DNA of 64,000 bases from Actinosynnema pretiosum (lineage in GTDB: Bacteria; Actinomycetota; Actinomycetes; Mycobacteriales; Pseudonocardiaceae). Below, piece after piece: positions 47,597 to 58,186 of this stretch. Each line of letters opens with the position of its first letter. Position 1 is the first letter of the stretch. The stretch spans positions 1 to 64,000 of the forward strand of contig NZ_JAMTCF010000004.1 of the NCBI RefSeq assembly GCF_024171695.1, read 5' to 3'. The notes beneath the pieces were generated by a model, which saw nothing but the letters and a program-made list of their open reading frames with translations, ran no database searches and was not told the origin of the DNA. The translations under genes and the position numbers were made by a program.

Positions 47597-47615
47597 CTTC
47601 CCATTGATTGGGAAG
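47597..47615. promoter_or_regulatory. CTTCCCA-N5-TGGGAAG palindrome between ndgR and leuC
   Basis: A perfect 7-bp inverted repeat with spacer TTGAT lies 14 bases before the IclR gene start and about 47 bases before leuC. It is the best candidate operator of the adjacent IclR regulator. Confidence 0.65.
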
Positions 47616-47661
47616 TCCAGAGCTGTCTTCTTGTTGCTCGCCCTTGGAGTTTGGAGTTGAG

Positions 47662-49080
47662 ATGAGCCGCACGCTCGCGGAGAAGGTGTGGGAGGCGCAC
47701 GTCGTGCGCCACGGCAGCGGCGCTGAGCCCGACCTGCTCTACATCGACCTCCACCTGCTGCACGAGGTGACCAGTCCGCAGGCGTTCGACGGGCTTCGGC
47801 TGGCCGGTCGGCGGCTGCGCAGGGCCGACCTCACGATCGCCACCGAGGACCACAACGTGCCCACGGTGGACATCGAGCTGCCGATCGCCGACCCGGTGTC
47901 GCGCACGCAGGTGGAGACGTTGCGGCGCAACTGCGCGGAGTTCGGGGTGCGGCTGCACCCCATGGGCGACGCGGAGCAGGGGATCGTGCACGTGGTGGGA
48001 CCGCAGCTCGGGCTGACCCAGCCGGGCATGACGGTCGTGTGCGGCGACAGCCACACGTCCACGCACGGCGCGTTCGGCGCGCTCGCGTTCGGCATCGGCA
48101 CGTCCGAGGTCGAGCACGTGATGGCGACGCAGACGCTTCCCCTGCGCCCCTTCAAGACCATGGCGATCAACGTCGAGGGCGCGCTCAAGCCCGGCGTCAC
48201 GGCCAAGGACGTCATCCTCGCCGTCATCGCGAAGATCGGCACCGGCGGCGGCCAGGGGTACGTGCTGGAGTACCGGGGATCGGCGATCTCCGCGCTGTCC
48301 ATGGAAGCCCGCATGACGGTCTGCAACATGTCGATCGAGGCGGGCGCGCGCGCGGGCATGATCGCGCCGGACCAGACGACGTTCGACTACATCAAGGGCC
48401 GCCCGCACGCGCCGTCCGGCGCCGACTGGGACGCCGCCGTCGAGTACTGGTCGACGCTCGCCACCGACGAGGGCGCGGAGTTCGACGCCGAGGTGACGCT
48501 GGACGCGGACGAGCTGACGCCGTTCGTCACCTGGGGCACCAACCCCGGCCAGGGCCTGCCGCTCGGCGCGAGCGTGCCGGACCCCGAGGCGATCGCGGAC
48601 GAGAACGAGCGCGTCGCCGCCGAGAAGGCGCTGTCGTACATGGGTCTGGAGGCGGGCACGCCGCTGCGCGACATCCGCGTGGACACGGTGTTCCTCGGCT
48701 CTTGCACGAACGGACGAATCGAGGACCTGCGCGCGGCGGCGGACGTGCTGCGCGGTCACCATGTCGCCGACGGCGTCCGGATGCTGGTCGTGCCCGGCTC
48801 GATGCGCGTGCGCGCGCAGGCCGAGACCGAGGGGCTGCACGAGGTGTTCCAGGCGGCCGGGGCCGAGTGGCGCCAGGCCGGGTGCTCGATGTGCCTGGGC
48901 ATGAACCCGGACCAGTTGAAGCCGGGCGAGCGCAGCGCGTCCACCTCCAACCGCAACTTCGAGGGAAGGCAGGGCAAGGGCGGTCGCACGCACCTGGTGT
49001 CGCCGCTCGTCGCCGCCGCCACCGCCGTGCGCGGCACCCTGTCGTCCCCGGCCGACCTGTCCCCCGCCGACCTGGTCTGA
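47662..49080 (+). CDS. leuC: 3-isopropylmalate dehydratase large subunit
   Basis: LeuC and LeuD isomerise isopropylmalate (and citramalate for the CimA route). The 472-residue protein is an aconitase-family subunit with [21 protein letters not shown], the cluster Cys in [17 protein letters not shown], and [12 protein letters not shown] carrying the other two cluster cysteines. ATG 47662 follows GGAGTTGAG and gives the family length. Confidence 0.97.
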   Translation: MSRTLAEKVWEAHVVRHGSGAEPDLLYIDLHLLHEVTSPQAFDGLRLAGRRLRRADLTIATEDHNVPTVDIELPIADPVSRTQVETLRRNCAEFGVRLHPMGDAEQGIVHVVGPQLGLTQPGMTVVCGDSHTSTHGAFGALAFGIGTSEVEHVMATQTLPLRPFKTMAINVEGALKPGVTAKDVILAVIAKIGTGGGQGYVLEYRGSAISALSMEARMTVCNMSIEAGARAGMIAPDQTTFDYIKGRPHAPSGADWDAAVEYWSTLATDEGAEFDAEVTLDADELTPFVTWGTNPGQGLPLGASVPDPEAIADENERVAAEKALSYMGLEAGTPLRDIRVDTVFLGSCTNGRIEDLRAAADVLRGHHVADGVRMLVVPGSMRVRAQAETEGLHEVFQAAGAEWRQAGCSMCLGMNPDQLKPGERSASTSNRNFEGRQGKGGRTHLVSPLVAAATAVRGTLSSPADLSPADLV

Positions 49081-49094
49081 GAAGAGGCAAGCGA

Positions 49095-49697
49095 ATGGAA
49101 GCGTTCAGCACGCACACCGGCGTCGGCGTCCCGCTGCGCCGGTCCAACGTGGACACCGACCAGATCATCCCGGCGGTCTACCTCAAGCGGGTCACCCGCT
49201 CGGGCTTCGAGGACGGGCTGTTCGCCGCGTGGCGCGGCGACGAGCACTTCGTGCTCAACCAGGAGCCGTTCCGCGCGGGCAGCGTCCTGGTCGCCGGACC
49301 GGACTTCGGCACCGGCTCCTCCCGCGAGCACGCGGTGTGGGCGCTCATGGACTACGGCTTCCGGGTGGTGGTCTCGTCCCGCTTCGCCGACATCTTCCGG
49401 GGGAACTCGGGCAAGCAGGGCCTCGTCGCGGCGCAGTGCGAGCAGTCCGATGTCGAGCAGCTGTGGAAGGTCCTGGAGAACGAGCCGGGCACCTCGGTCA
49501 CCGTCGACCTGGAGCAGAAGACGGTGTCGGCGAAGGACTTCACGGCCCGCTTCGACATCGACGACTACACCCGCTGGCGGTTGCTGGAGGGATTGGACGA
49601 CATCGCGTTGACGTTGCGGCACTCCGACTCCATCGCGGAGTTCGAGTCCACCCGAGCCGCTTGGCTGCCGGACACCGAGGTGCGGCCCGCGAGCTAG
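49095..49697 (+). CDS. leuD: 3-isopropylmalate dehydratase small subunit
   Basis: The 200-residue swivel subunit has [39 protein letters not shown] and [16 protein letters not shown], all LeuD signatures. It starts 14 bases after leuC and is preceded by GAAGAGGCAAGCG. A strong terminator follows, so leuCD form a two-gene unit. Confidence 0.97.
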   Translation: MEAFSTHTGVGVPLRRSNVDTDQIIPAVYLKRVTRSGFEDGLFAAWRGDEHFVLNQEPFRAGSVLVAGPDFGTGSSREHAVWALMDYGFRVVVSSRFADIFRGNSGKQGLVAAQCEQSDVEQLWKVLENEPGTSVTVDLEQKTVSAKDFTARFDIDDYTRWRLLEGLDDIALTLRHSDSIAEFESTRAAWLPDTEVRPAS

Positions 49698-49703
49698 TGA
49701 ACG

Positions 49704-49740
49704 GGGAGCGATTCCCCCTCCCCCAGGGGGAATCGCTCCC
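49704..49740 (+). terminator. Terminator after leuD
   Basis: GGGAGCGATTCCCCCT (49704-49719) pairs perfectly over 16 bp with 49725-49740 around CCCCC. Confidence 0.88.
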
Positions 49741-49904
49741 TCGGACGCACCCCTCCGGACGCCTCCCCTGTCCCTCAACAGGGCGCAATTGCCCGCCCCG
49801 CAACGAAAATATTGGCGTGGCGATTGGTATTTCCTTGCATATGGGCTTACCGTGGCCTTCAGTCGGCCCGACTAGGGCCGTGAGCGTCCTGGGAGGGACT
49901 GACG

Positions 49905-50780
49905 GTGAACAAGGCCCAGCTCATCGAGGCGCTCGCCGAGCGCCTTGGCGACAAGAAGAACGCAGCCGCCGCCGTTGACGGCATCGTCGATGTCATCGTC
50001 CGGAGCGTCCACAAGGGCGAGAAGGTCAACATCACGGGCTTCGGCGTCTTCGAGAAGCGCGCTCGCGCGGCACGCACGGCGCGGAACCCGCGCACCGGTG
50101 AGACCGTGAAGGTCAAGAAGACCAACGTTCCCGCGTTCCGCGCGGGTTCCACGTTCAAGGACGTCATCAGCGGGGCGAAGAAGCTGCCCCGCGTCACCGC
50201 CGTGAAGCCGGCCGCGACCGCCACCGCCGCGAAGGCGACGACGACCGCCGCGAAGCCCGCCGCGACCGCCACCAAGGCGCCCGCTGCCAAGGCGACCACC
50301 ACGCGTGCCACGCGCAGCACCACCACGCGCGCCGCCGCCGCGACGAAGGCGCCCGCCCGTCGCACCGCCACCGCTGCCGCCAAGACCTCCGCCACCACGG
50401 CGAAGGCCGCCCCGGCCGCCAAGACCACCGCCGCGAAGGCGCCCGCCACCAAGGCCACCGCCACCAAGGCGGCGCCGAAGACGGCGACCACCGCCAAGCG
50501 CACGACCACGACGAAGGCCGCCGCCACCAAGGCCGCGTCCACCTCCGCCACCGCGACCAAGCCGGCCGCGACCAAGGCCGCTCCGGCCAAGGCCACCGCC
50601 ACCAAGGCGGCTTCCACCAAGACGGCCGCAGCCGCCAAGACGGCCGCAGCCGCCAAGACGGCCGCCCCGGCCGCCGCCGCGACCGCCGAGAAGCCCGCCG
50701 CGAAGGCCACCCCGGCCGCCAAGACGTCCGCCGCGAAGCGCACCACCACGCGGAAGACCACCACGGCCGCCAAGAAGTGA
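49905..50780 (+). CDS. hup: HU nucleoid protein with long histone-H1-like tail
   Basis: The first ~90 residues are a DNA-binding HU domain ([45 protein letters not shown]). About 200 residues of Lys/Ala/Thr/Pro follow, with AAKT, KAPA and TTR units, resembling eukaryotic H1 and mycobacterial HupB tails. At 291 residues it is longer than mycobacterial HupB. The tail should bind DNA nonspecifically and is a likely target of lysine modification. GTG 49905 is preceded by GGGAGGG. Confidence 0.95.
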   Translation: MNKAQLIEALAERLGDKKNAAAAVDGIVDVIVRSVHKGEKVNITGFGVFEKRARAARTARNPRTGETVKVKKTNVPAFRAGSTFKDVISGAKKLPRVTAVKPAATATAAKATTTAAKPAATATKAPAAKATTTRATRSTTTRAAAATKAPARRTATAAAKTSATTAKAAPAAKTTAAKAPATKATATKAAPKTATTAKRTTTTKAAATKAASTSATATKPAATKAAPAKATATKAASTKTAAAAKTAAAAKTAAPAAAATAEKPAAKATPAAKTSAAKRTTTRKTTTAAKK

Positions 50781-50823
50781 GCCGCGCCCGTTCCGCGGCC
50801 CTGGTGCGGCGGAGCGGGCCGGT

Positions 50824-50845
50824 TCCTCCCGCGTGAGCGGGAGGA
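50824..50845 (+). terminator. Hairpin after hup
   Basis: TCCTCCCGC (50824-50832) pairs perfectly with 50837-50845 around GTGA. There is no T-run. Confidence 0.6.
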
Positions 50846-52455
50846 CCGCGAGCACCCCGCCGAGGCGGTGTTCGGACCGGTGGGCTGTCGCGTCAGGCGA
50901 CCGGACCGGGACCGCGCGGGGATGCGCCGTTGGGAAGCCCTGGGAGCCAACGCGAGGCTGCCGGGGCTTGCCGCTGCCGGGACCGCGTTCCGGCCGGGCG
51001 GGACGACCGAGTCGGGAGACCGATGAGGACATCGCGCGAGGTCGGGGGCGTGCGAGCGGTGGCCCGCGCGAGCGGCGGGGGAACCCGCCCGTGCGCGCGG
51101 GAGTTCCGGAACCCGAGCGGCCCCGGTGGGGCGCGGGAGGGGACCGGAGGTGCTTTCCACAACTGGATTCGCGGTGCAGCGGAGCCCCGGAGGCCAACGG
51201 CCTGCCGGGGCTCGTCGCTGTCCGGGGGCCGGTGGGGGCGGCGGGTCGGTGGGGTGGCCGGGCCTGATCCGGGGCCGCTCGGGGGTGAGCTGGTGGTCAG
51301 TCGGGGCCGGAGAGGTCTGCTCCGGGGGCCTGCTGCCTGGGCCGGGAGCGGTTGTCCTGGCGCTGTTCGAGGCAGGTGGGCCGCTGGTCGATCGAGGCGT
51401 CGAGGGCCTGCCCGCTGCTCGGGCCTGTGGGGCTTGCTCGGGAGCCTGCTGTCCGGGATGGCCGGTGGCCTGTTCCTGGGCTGTTCGGGCGGTGGGGGAC
51501 CTCGGGTGCGGGTGGGGCGGGGCCGGTGGTGGTCGCCGCGCTGTCCGCCGAACGTGGGCCGCGGAGATCGTCCGCCGCGTGATCGGCCGCCCAACGGCCC
51601 CAGGACGTCCTGGAGGCTCCTGGGTGGTGTGCCGAGTAGGGGTGGCGGCCCGCTGGGCCCTGTGGGGCCGCTGAGCGGTTCCTGCGCTCCGGGCCCTAGC
51701 TCCCTGGCCTCGTGGCTGCTCGCGCGGCTCGACCGAGCCCCGCTCGTCCGTCCAGGCCAGCGCTTCGCCGCGCGTCCAGGTCCGCGCCCTGCCCGCGCCC
51801 TGCCCGCGCCCCGCCCGCGTCTCGTCCGTCTCCTGCCCGCACCGCGCCCCGCCTGTCCCACACCCCTGTGCCGGACCCGCGTCTCACCTCGTGCCCGAGC
51901 CGCCTTCGGGCTGGTGGGCGGCCCTCTCGGGGGTCCTGCGGCCACCGCCCCGCTCGGCCCGCGCGCGGCCGACAACGGTTCCCCGCAATTCCCGCAGCAT
52001 CCCGTTAAATGTTGATCATGCCGCTGACCTGCGCGAACGTCGTCCTGTCCGCGCTTTCCCCCGCCACTCGACCGAAGTCGCCGCGCTGTTCCGCAAAGGC
52101 GTCGTGCGTCTGTTCCCGCGTCGTTGCCCGCGCGCGTTCCCCGGTCGCACCGGGCTAACCGCATCGGTTTGTCGAAGTGGCGCCGCCCACTCCCGCACCG
52201 CTCTCGCGCCACTAACGGCCGAGCGGTCCGCGACTAACGGGCGAGGGGGTCCGGCTCAACCGGACGGTCGGTGCCCGCTTTTCCCCCGGCTGAAACCCCG
52301 GTCCGATTGCCGGTCGCGCGCAACCGATTTACCGCCGGGGTCAGGTGGAAAGCGCCACCCGACCCCTCATTCCGCCATCCGTGGAAAACCCGGCGGACGC
52401 ACGGCGATTCCACCCCGCACTGTTGCGGGCGCCACACCGGGGCGACCCATTCGGC
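50846..52455. other. 1.6-kb stretch without a convincing gene
   Basis: Open frames exist on both strands but have Arg/Pro/Gly shadow composition, no ribosome binding sites and no family motifs. Two parts resemble each other (about 50950-50990 and 51200-51235, sharing CTGCCGGGGCTTGCCGCTGC-like text), suggesting an old duplication. From about 51780 to 51850 CCTGCCCGCGCC-type words repeat. The GC bias drops from about 52000 to 52440, which may contain promoter-like sequence, but I cannot name a site. Confidence 0.5.
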
Positions 52456-53400
52456 TCAGGAGAGCGGTTTGCCCAACGCCGTCGGCAGGTAGTGCGCGGC
52501 GGCCAGGCGCGGCCACCGGGAAACCGGGTCCGAAGTGGACCAGCCCGGCTCGCCCGGCCGGAACGACAGCACCCACGCGCTGCCCTTCTTGCTCGGCGTC
52601 CTGCCGTCCTCCAGCGCCACCCCGCCCAGCGCGGCCAGCGACTCCACCAGGTCCGGGATCACCCCGCCCTGCGAGGACACCACCGGCACCCCGTCGTCCT
52701 CCTCCAGCAGCCGCGCCACCCGCGCCACCGCCGCGTCCCGGTCCGGCCAGTAGCCCTCCTCGGTCAGCGCGGGCTCCGAGCGCACCGGCACGCCCAGGTC
52801 GTCCGCCACCGCCCGCACGGTCTGCTCGCAGCGCAGCCTCGGCGCCGCGTGCACCCGCGAGGCGCCCCACAGCGGCAGCATCCCGCGCAGCGCGTGCGCC
52901 TGCCGCCAGCCCGCCGCGCTCAGCGGGCGCAGGTCGTCGTCACCGGACCAGTGCTCGCGCTTGCCGGCCTTGGCGTGCCGCACCAGCAGCAGCGTCCGCA
53001 ACCCGGCGGGCAGCGCGGCGAACGCGGCCAGCACCGACCGGTCCTCGTCCCGCGACACCAGCACCGCCGCCTCGGCGGGCGAGAGCCAGCGCAGCTCGTC
53101 CACCTCCTCGTTGGGGGCGAACGAGCCCGCGACCACGTCGGCCGCGTAGTAGTCCACGACCTTCGGCACGCCGTCCATTGCGTACCGGACCGCCTTCAGG
53201 TACGGGCCCAGCACCGCGCGGAACCCGGTCTCCTCGAAGACCTCCCGCACCGCCGCCGCGGGCGCCGTCTCACCGGGGTCCAGCTTCCCCTTGGGCAGCG
53301 ACCAGTCGTCGTAGCGGGGCCGGTGCACCACCGCCACCAGGTCCCCGTCGCGCAGCACCGCGCCCGCCGCCCGGATCACCGGGCGCACCTCGTCGACCAC
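52456..53400 (-). CDS. mutT1: Nudix hydrolase fused to histidine phosphatase (MutT1 type)
   Basis: The 314-residue protein has an N-terminal Nudix domain with a complete box from Gly38 (GKLDPGETAPAAAVREVFEE). A C-terminal histidine-phosphatase domain has the LLLVRHAKAG motif (about residues 137-146). Mycobacterial MutT1 has the same architecture and cleans oxidised guanine nucleotides and diadenosine polyphosphates. It follows ppk with a 3-base gap on the same strand, as in a two-gene operon. Confidence 0.9.
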   Translation of the reverse strand: MVDEVRPVIRAAGAVLRDGDLVAVVHRPRYDDWSLPKGKLDPGETAPAAAVREVFEETGFRAVLGPYLKAVRYAMDGVPKVVDYYAADVVAGSFAPNEEVDELRWLSPAEAAVLVSRDEDRSVLAAFAALPAGLRTLLLVRHAKAGKREHWSGDDDLRPLSAAGWRQAHALRGMLPLWGASRVHAAPRLRCEQTVRAVADDLGVPVRSEPALTEEGYWPDRDAAVARVARLLEEDDGVPVVSSQGGVIPDLVESLAALGGVALEDGRTPSKKGSAWVLSFRPGEPGWSTSDPVSRWPRLAAAHYLPTALGKPLS

Positions 53401-53403
53401 CGC

Positions 53404-55713
53404 TCACCCCAGCGCGTTGTGCTTGCGGAGCAGCTCGGTCTGGTGGTCGCGCACCCGGCCGCCGTCGGCGGGGAACGCCTCCCACTCGCCGTCCGGCTGG
53501 AGCACCCAGCAGCGCGTGGTGGGCTCCAGCGCGGACTCCACCACCGCCTCCAGCTGCCCGGTCAGCCTCGGGTCGGTCACCCGCACCAGCACCTCGACCC
53601 GGCGGTCCAGGTTGCGGTGCATCATGTCCGCGCTGCCGATCCAGTGCTCGCCGCAGCCGGTGAAGTGGAACAGCCGCGAGTGCTCCAGGAACCGGCCCAG
53701 GATCGAGCGCACCCGGATGTTCTCGCTCAGCCCCGGCACGCCCGGCTTGAGCGCGCACACCCCGCGCACGATCACGTCCACCGGCACCCCGGCCATCGAC
53801 GCCCGGTACAGCGAGTCGACGACCTCCTCGTCCACGAGGGAGTTCACCTTGATCATCACGCCGGACGGGCGGCCCGCGCGGGCGTGCTCGATCTCCCGCT
53901 CGATCCGCTCCACGATGCCGCGCCGCACGCCGTACGGGGCCACCATGAGCGTGCGGTAGTGGTCCTGCCTGGCGTAGCCGGTCAGCACGTTGAACAGGTC
54001 CGTCAGGTCCGAGCCGATCGTGGGCTCGGCGGTGAGGATGCCGACGTCCTCGTACAGCCGGGCCGTCTTCGGGTTGTAGTTGCCGGTGCCGATGTGGCAG
54101 TAGCGGCGGATCGTCGAGCCCTCCTGGCGCACCACCAGCGAGGTCTTGCAGTGCGTCTTGAGCCCCACCAGGCCGTAGACGACGTGCACGCCCGCCTTCT
54201 CCAGCGCCCGCGCCCACTTGATGTTCGCCTGCTCGTCGAAGCGCGCCTTGATCTCCACCAGCGCCACGACCTGCTTGCCCGCCTCGGCCGCGTCGATCAG
54301 CGCGTCCACGATCGGGGAGTCGCCGGAGGTGCGGTAGAGGGTCTGCTTGATGGCCAGCACGTGCGGGTCGGCGGCGGCCTGCTCGATGAAGCGCTGCACG
54401 CTCGTGGAGAACGAGTCGTACGGGTGGTGCACCAGCACGTCGCCCTCGCGCAGCGTCGCGAAGATGCTCTTGGGCGTCTCCCGCTCCACGAACGCGGGGT
54501 GCGTGGACGGCACGAACGGCCGGTCCTTGAGCTGCTTGCGGTCCAGGCCGTACAGCTGCCACAGGCACGACAGGTCCAGCAGGCCCGGCACCTGCACGAC
54601 GTCCTGCTCGTCGACCTCCATCTCGCGCAGCAGGCGCTCCAGCATGTGCTCGGTCATGTCGCCCGCGACCTCCAGGCGCACGGGCGGGCCGAACCGGCGG
54701 CGGGCCAGCTCCTTCTCCAGCGCCAGCAGCAGGTCCTCGTGCCGGTCCTCCTCGACCTCCAGGTCCGCGTTGCGCGTCACCCGGAAGGCGTGGCACTCGC
54801 GCACCGTCATGCCCGCGAACAGGTCGCCCAGGTGCGCGGCGATGAGCTCCTCGACGGGCAGGAACGTGGCGCTGGAGCTGGCGCGGTCGGACTCGACGCG
54901 GACCAGGCGCGGCACGTTGTCCGGCACCTTGATGCGGGCGAACCGGTCCATGCCGCCCTCGGGGTCGCGGACCATGACGGCCAGGTTCAGCGACAGGCCG
55001 GAGATGTACGGGAACGGGTGCGCCGCGTCCACCGCCAGCGGCGTGAGCACCGGGAACACCTGCTCGGTGAAGTAGTTCGACAGCCGCAGCCGCTCGAAGT
55101 CGGTGACCTGCGCCCAGGACACGATGCTGATCGCGTGCTTCTCCAGCTCGGGGCCCACGTGGTCCAGGAACGCGCGGGCGTGCTGCTCCACCAGCTCCTG
55201 GGTGCGCTTGTAGATGTTGTTCAGCTGCTCGCTGGGGCTCAGGCCGTCGGCGCTGCGCACGGACAGCCCGGTCTCCTGGCGGCGCTTCAGGCCCGCGATC
55301 CGGACCATGTAGAACTCGTCCAGGTTCGAGGCGAAGATGGCCAGGAACTTGGCCCGCTCCAGCAGCGGCTGGGACGAGTCCTCGGCGAGCGCGAGCACGC
55401 GGGCGTTGAAGTCCAACCAGGACAGCTCGCGGTTGAAGTAGCGGTCGTCCGGCAGGTCGACGGTGCTGAAGTCGTTGGTCGCGGCGGGCGGCGAGCCGGG
55501 GATGATGCGGGGAGCGTCGGGCGGCGGGGCGACCTGCTGCACCGAGCTGCGCCGGGTCGCGGGGCGGGGCCGCCTGCGCGGGGTCGCCGCGGCGGGCTGG
55601 CGGCTCGCGCCCGAGGCGCGCCCGGTGGCGGTGGTGGGACTCGTCCGCGCGGAACGTGTCCGCCGCTTCGGAGTCGGCTGCTGGTCGCTGTTCTCCGTGC
55701 TCACGCTCTGCAT
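53404..55713 (-). CDS. ppk: Polyphosphate kinase 1
   Basis: PPK1 reversibly polymerises ATP gamma-phosphate into polyphosphate. The 769-residue protein has the head-domain signature [20 protein letters not shown] and [20 protein letters not shown]. The catalytic-His phospholipase-D-like region includes [21 protein letters not shown] and a second [20 protein letters not shown] segment. The first ~85 residues are Ser/Thr/Arg/Pro-rich and probably disordered. ATG 55713 is chosen; an in-frame GTG three codons later is an alternative. Confidence 0.96.
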   Translation of the reverse strand: MQSVSTENSDQQPTPKRRTRSARTSPTTATGRASGASRQPAAATPRRRPRPATRRSSVQQVAPPPDAPRIIPGSPPAATNDFSTVDLPDDRYFNRELSWLDFNARVLALAEDSSQPLLERAKFLAIFASNLDEFYMVRIAGLKRRQETGLSVRSADGLSPSEQLNNIYKRTQELVEQHARAFLDHVGPELEKHAISIVSWAQVTDFERLRLSNYFTEQVFPVLTPLAVDAAHPFPYISGLSLNLAVMVRDPEGGMDRFARIKVPDNVPRLVRVESDRASSSATFLPVEELIAAHLGDLFAGMTVRECHAFRVTRNADLEVEEDRHEDLLLALEKELARRRFGPPVRLEVAGDMTEHMLERLLREMEVDEQDVVQVPGLLDLSCLWQLYGLDRKQLKDRPFVPSTHPAFVERETPKSIFATLREGDVLVHHPYDSFSTSVQRFIEQAAADPHVLAIKQTLYRTSGDSPIVDALIDAAEAGKQVVALVEIKARFDEQANIKWARALEKAGVHVVYGLVGLKTHCKTSLVVRQEGSTIRRYCHIGTGNYNPKTARLYEDVGILTAEPTIGSDLTDLFNVLTGYARQDHYRTLMVAPYGVRRGIVERIEREIEHARAGRPSGVMIKVNSLVDEEVVDSLYRASMAGVPVDVIVRGVCALKPGVPGLSENIRVRSILGRFLEHSRLFHFTGCGEHWIGSADMMHRNLDRRVEVLVRVTDPRLTGQLEAVVESALEPTTRCWVLQPDGEWEAFPADGGRVRDHQTELLRKHNALG

Positions 55714-55772
55714 TGTTCCCCAGATGGGGGCGGCCCGCGCTGATCCGAGTCGTCGAAGAGGTGAACTCCGGG

Positions 55773-56000
55773 TCACACCGGGCGGAGCAGCGCGACAACG
55801 GAACCCGACGCGTCCCGCCGCAGCGCCACCCGCTGACCGGGCCGGATCACCCGCCAACCGCCCGCGTCGACGGCGGGGGAGGGGACGGGGACGAGGACGC
55901 CGTCGTCGCGCAGGACCTCGGCGGAACCGTCGGGGAGGTGGCGGCTGACGGTGGCCTGCTCGGGGCGGGGGCGTTCGGGCACGGGGGGAAGGTAGCCCAT
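55773..56000 (-). CDS. Small OB-fold-like protein next to ppk
   Basis: This 75-residue frame begins [20 protein letters not shown] and contains [20 protein letters not shown] then [19 protein letters not shown]. That is a beta-rich pattern of a small cold-shock-like or OB barrel seen in uncharacterised actinobacterial proteins. The ATG at 56000 is supported by conserved-looking MGYLPP; longer frames to 56366 run into repeat DNA. Function is unknown. Confidence 0.6.
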   Translation of the reverse strand: MGYLPPVPERPRPEQATVSRHLPDGSAEVLRDDGVLVPVPSPAVDAGGWRVIRPGQRVALRRDASGSVVALLRPV

Positions 56001-56786
56001 GGTGGTGGGGGTGGGGCGGGGTTGGCGGTGCCGGGGCAGCCCCGTCACGCGCTGCCCGCCGCGCCGTCCGATCGCAGCCGCGCGGTGGTCGAACCGCCGA
56101 TGCCGCCGTGCCGATGCCGCCGCGCCGCCCTGCCGCTGCCTCGCAGGCCTCACCGCCAAGCCACTCCCGCACCGCGACTGCGCTGCCGCCCCACCCGCGC
56201 CTCGCCACAGTTCCGCCGTTGTGGCCGCGCTGCCGTTCCACCGCCGTGACCGCGTTCCTGCCGCACCGCCGCCGTGCCGCTGGCCGCAACCCGTCCTGCC
56301 GCTGCCGCTGCCGAGCGGCCAAGCCATCGTGCCGCTGGTCGCAACCGTCCTGTCGCTGCCGCGCAAGCCACCGTGCCGCCGCTGTCCCCGAACTGCCGAG
56401 CCTGGTCGCCTGCGATCCTGCGGTTGGTCGGGCGTCGCTCGTGGACGCGCGAGTTATCCATCACCAGCGTCCGATCCGTGCTGGGACGCCGACCCGTTCG
56501 CCCGCGAAGTCCAGCCGGTCGGCCTCGCTCCACCGCCGTTCCACGCCTGCGGGTTATCCATCATCCGCTGGCTGTCAGACCCGGTCGCCGCGCCCGCCGC
56601 CGTCCCCGTCGTGCGCCTGGCACAACCGCGCGCCTGCCGCCCGCCGTGCCTGCTGCGCCTGCCGCTTGCCGCCGCCCCCGTCGTGCCTGCCGCGCGCCCG
56701 CCGCCCGCCGTGCCTTACCCGCCGTGCCTGCCGCCCACCGCGCGCCCGCCGCGCCTCCCACTCACCCGCTCACCCCACTCACCCAC
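56001..56786. other. Gene-free stretch with GTGCCGCTGG-type repeats
   Basis: About 785 bases of GC-rich degenerate repeats such as GCCGCCGTGCCG and CTGCCGCTGCCG. A longer imperfect direct repeat (GTGCCGCTGGCCGCAACC, near 56272 and again near 56330) is also present. GTTATCCATCA occurs twice, 100 bases apart (56453 and 56553). No gene is supported. Confidence 0.6.
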
Positions 56787-57401
56787 TCACCCCGCCACCC
56801 GGACCCGCGCCCACACCTCCGCGCTCCGCGCCCCCAACCCGTACCCGGCGGCCAGCGCCAGGTCCTCCAGCGTGTCCACATCGCACCGCAACGTCGGCCA
56901 GTCACCCGCCAGCTCCCGCGCCCCGCCACCCCGGTGCGCCGCCGCCGACGGCCCGCCGAACGCGGGCTCCAGGTCCCGCCCCGCCGCCGACAGCAGCAGC
57001 GTCGTCCCCGTCCCCTGCCGGTCCGCGCAGAACGCCCGCTCGCCCCCCGCCTCCACCACGGCCGCCCGCAGCTCGGTCTCGCGCAGCGCGGGCAGGTCCG
57101 CCTGCAGCGCCCCCACCACCGACCCCGGATCACGCCCGCGCAGCACCGCCGCCCCGTGCCGCAGCGCCGGGTTCAACCCCTCCGGCCCCACCACCGTCTC
57201 CACCCCGGCCGCCGCCAGCTCCTCCGCCACCACCGGGTCCGCCGTCACCACCAGCACCGTCCGCGCCACCCGCCGCGCCACACCCACCAGGTCCAGCGCG
57301 AACGCCAGCGCCAGCGCCCTCCGGCCGGTCCCCGCCTCCAACCGCGTCTTGGCCCGGTCGAGGCTCTTCACCGGCACCACCAGGTCGACGTCCGCTCGCA
57401 C
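56787..57401 (-). CDS. cofC: 2-phospho-L-lactate/phosphoenolpyruvate guanylyltransferase
   Basis: CofC (FbiD) activates phospholactate or PEP with GTP in coenzyme F420 synthesis. The 204-residue protein has the family start VDLVVPVKSLDRAKTRL, TVLVVTADPVVAEELAAAGV, and a nucleotidyltransferase-type acidic motif (VGALQADLPALRETEL). It also has GTGTTLLLSAAGRDLEPAFG and RCDVDTLEDLALA near the end. GTG 57401 fits the family length of about 210. It is divergent from the acyltransferase gene. Confidence 0.9.
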   Translation of the reverse strand: MRADVDLVVPVKSLDRAKTRLEAGTGRRALALAFALDLVGVARRVARTVLVVTADPVVAEELAAAGVETVVGPEGLNPALRHGAAVLRGRDPGSVVGALQADLPALRETELRAAVVEAGGERAFCADRQGTGTTLLLSAAGRDLEPAFGGPSAAAHRGGGARELAGDWPTLRCDVDTLEDLALAAGYGLGARSAEVWARVRVAG

Positions 57402-57483
57402 ACCGCCATACTCCCCGATGCCCGCTGGACCCGGCGGCGACCTCCGGGGAGCATCCAGGGTCCGACGACCGAGAGGGGAGCAA

Positions 57484-58185
57484 GTGGCCAAGGAGAAGGG
57501 CGGCTTCTGGGTGGGGGTCGGCGCGACGATCCTCTACCCCGCAGGCGCGCTGCTGGCAGGCAGGCGCATCGAGGGACCGGGTCTGCCGCGCGAGGGCGGC
57601 GTCCTGCTCGTGATGAACCACGTGTCCCACCTGGACCCGGTGTACGACGCCGTCCTCGTCCACAAGCAGGGCAGGCTGCCGCACTTCCTGGCCAAGCACA
57701 GCCTGTGGAACGTCCCCGTCGTGGGCGGGCTCCTGCGCGGCACCGGCCAGATCCCGGTCTACCGGGGCACCTCCGACGCCCAGCAGTCGCTGCGCGCCGC
57801 CCACGAGGCCCTGGACGCGGGCCACGTGGTCGTCATCTACCCGGAGGGCACCATCACCCGCGACCCGGCGGGCTGGCCGATGCACTCCCGCACGGGCATC
57901 GCCCGCCTCGCGCTGGAGCACGACGTCCCGGTCATCCCGGCCGCCCGCTGGGGCACCAGGGACATCTACGACCACTACCGCAAGCGCTTCCGCCCGTTCC
58001 CGCGCAAGTCCGTGGTGACCAGGTTCGGCGACCCGGTCGACCTGGCCGAGTTCCGCGCCAAGCCGCACGACCTGCCGCAGCTGCGCCAGGTCACCGACCT
58101 GATCATGCACCAGGTCAAGGACCTGCTCGGCCAGGTCCGCGACGAGCAGGCCCCCGAGGGCTTCTACCACTCCAGGAAGGCCTGA
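57484..58185 (+). CDS. 1-acyl-sn-glycerol-3-phosphate acyltransferase (PlsC family)
   Basis: The 233-residue protein has the acyltransferase motifs NHVSHLD (HX4D type), [19 protein letters not shown] (block III) and [13 protein letters not shown]. An N-terminal hydrophobic segment ([20 protein letters not shown]) is also present. It should act in phospholipid synthesis at the membrane. GTG 57484 has GAGGGGAG 6 bases upstream. gpsA starts 1 base after its stop, so acyltransferase and glycerol-3-phosphate supply are co-transcribed. Confidence 0.93.
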   Translation: MAKEKGGFWVGVGATILYPAGALLAGRRIEGPGLPREGGVLLVMNHVSHLDPVYDAVLVHKQGRLPHFLAKHSLWNVPVVGGLLRGTGQIPVYRGTSDAQQSLRAAHEALDAGHVVVIYPEGTITRDPAGWPMHSRTGIARLALEHDVPVIPAARWGTRDIYDHYRKRFRPFPRKSVVTRFGDPVDLAEFRAKPHDLPQLRQVTDLIMHQVKDLLGQVRDEQAPEGFYHSRKA

Positions 58186-58186
58186 C

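Noticed and set aside
50893..52212. Open frames of 361 and 439 codons after hup
   Set aside because: Composition is that of GC-rich shadow frames (Arg, Pro, Gly), they oppose each other, and no recognisable domain or start signal is present.
56453..56563. Two GTTATCCATCA sites as DnaA boxes or an origin
   Set aside because: They do not match the TTATCCACA consensus, are only two, and no dnaA or dnaN lies nearby.
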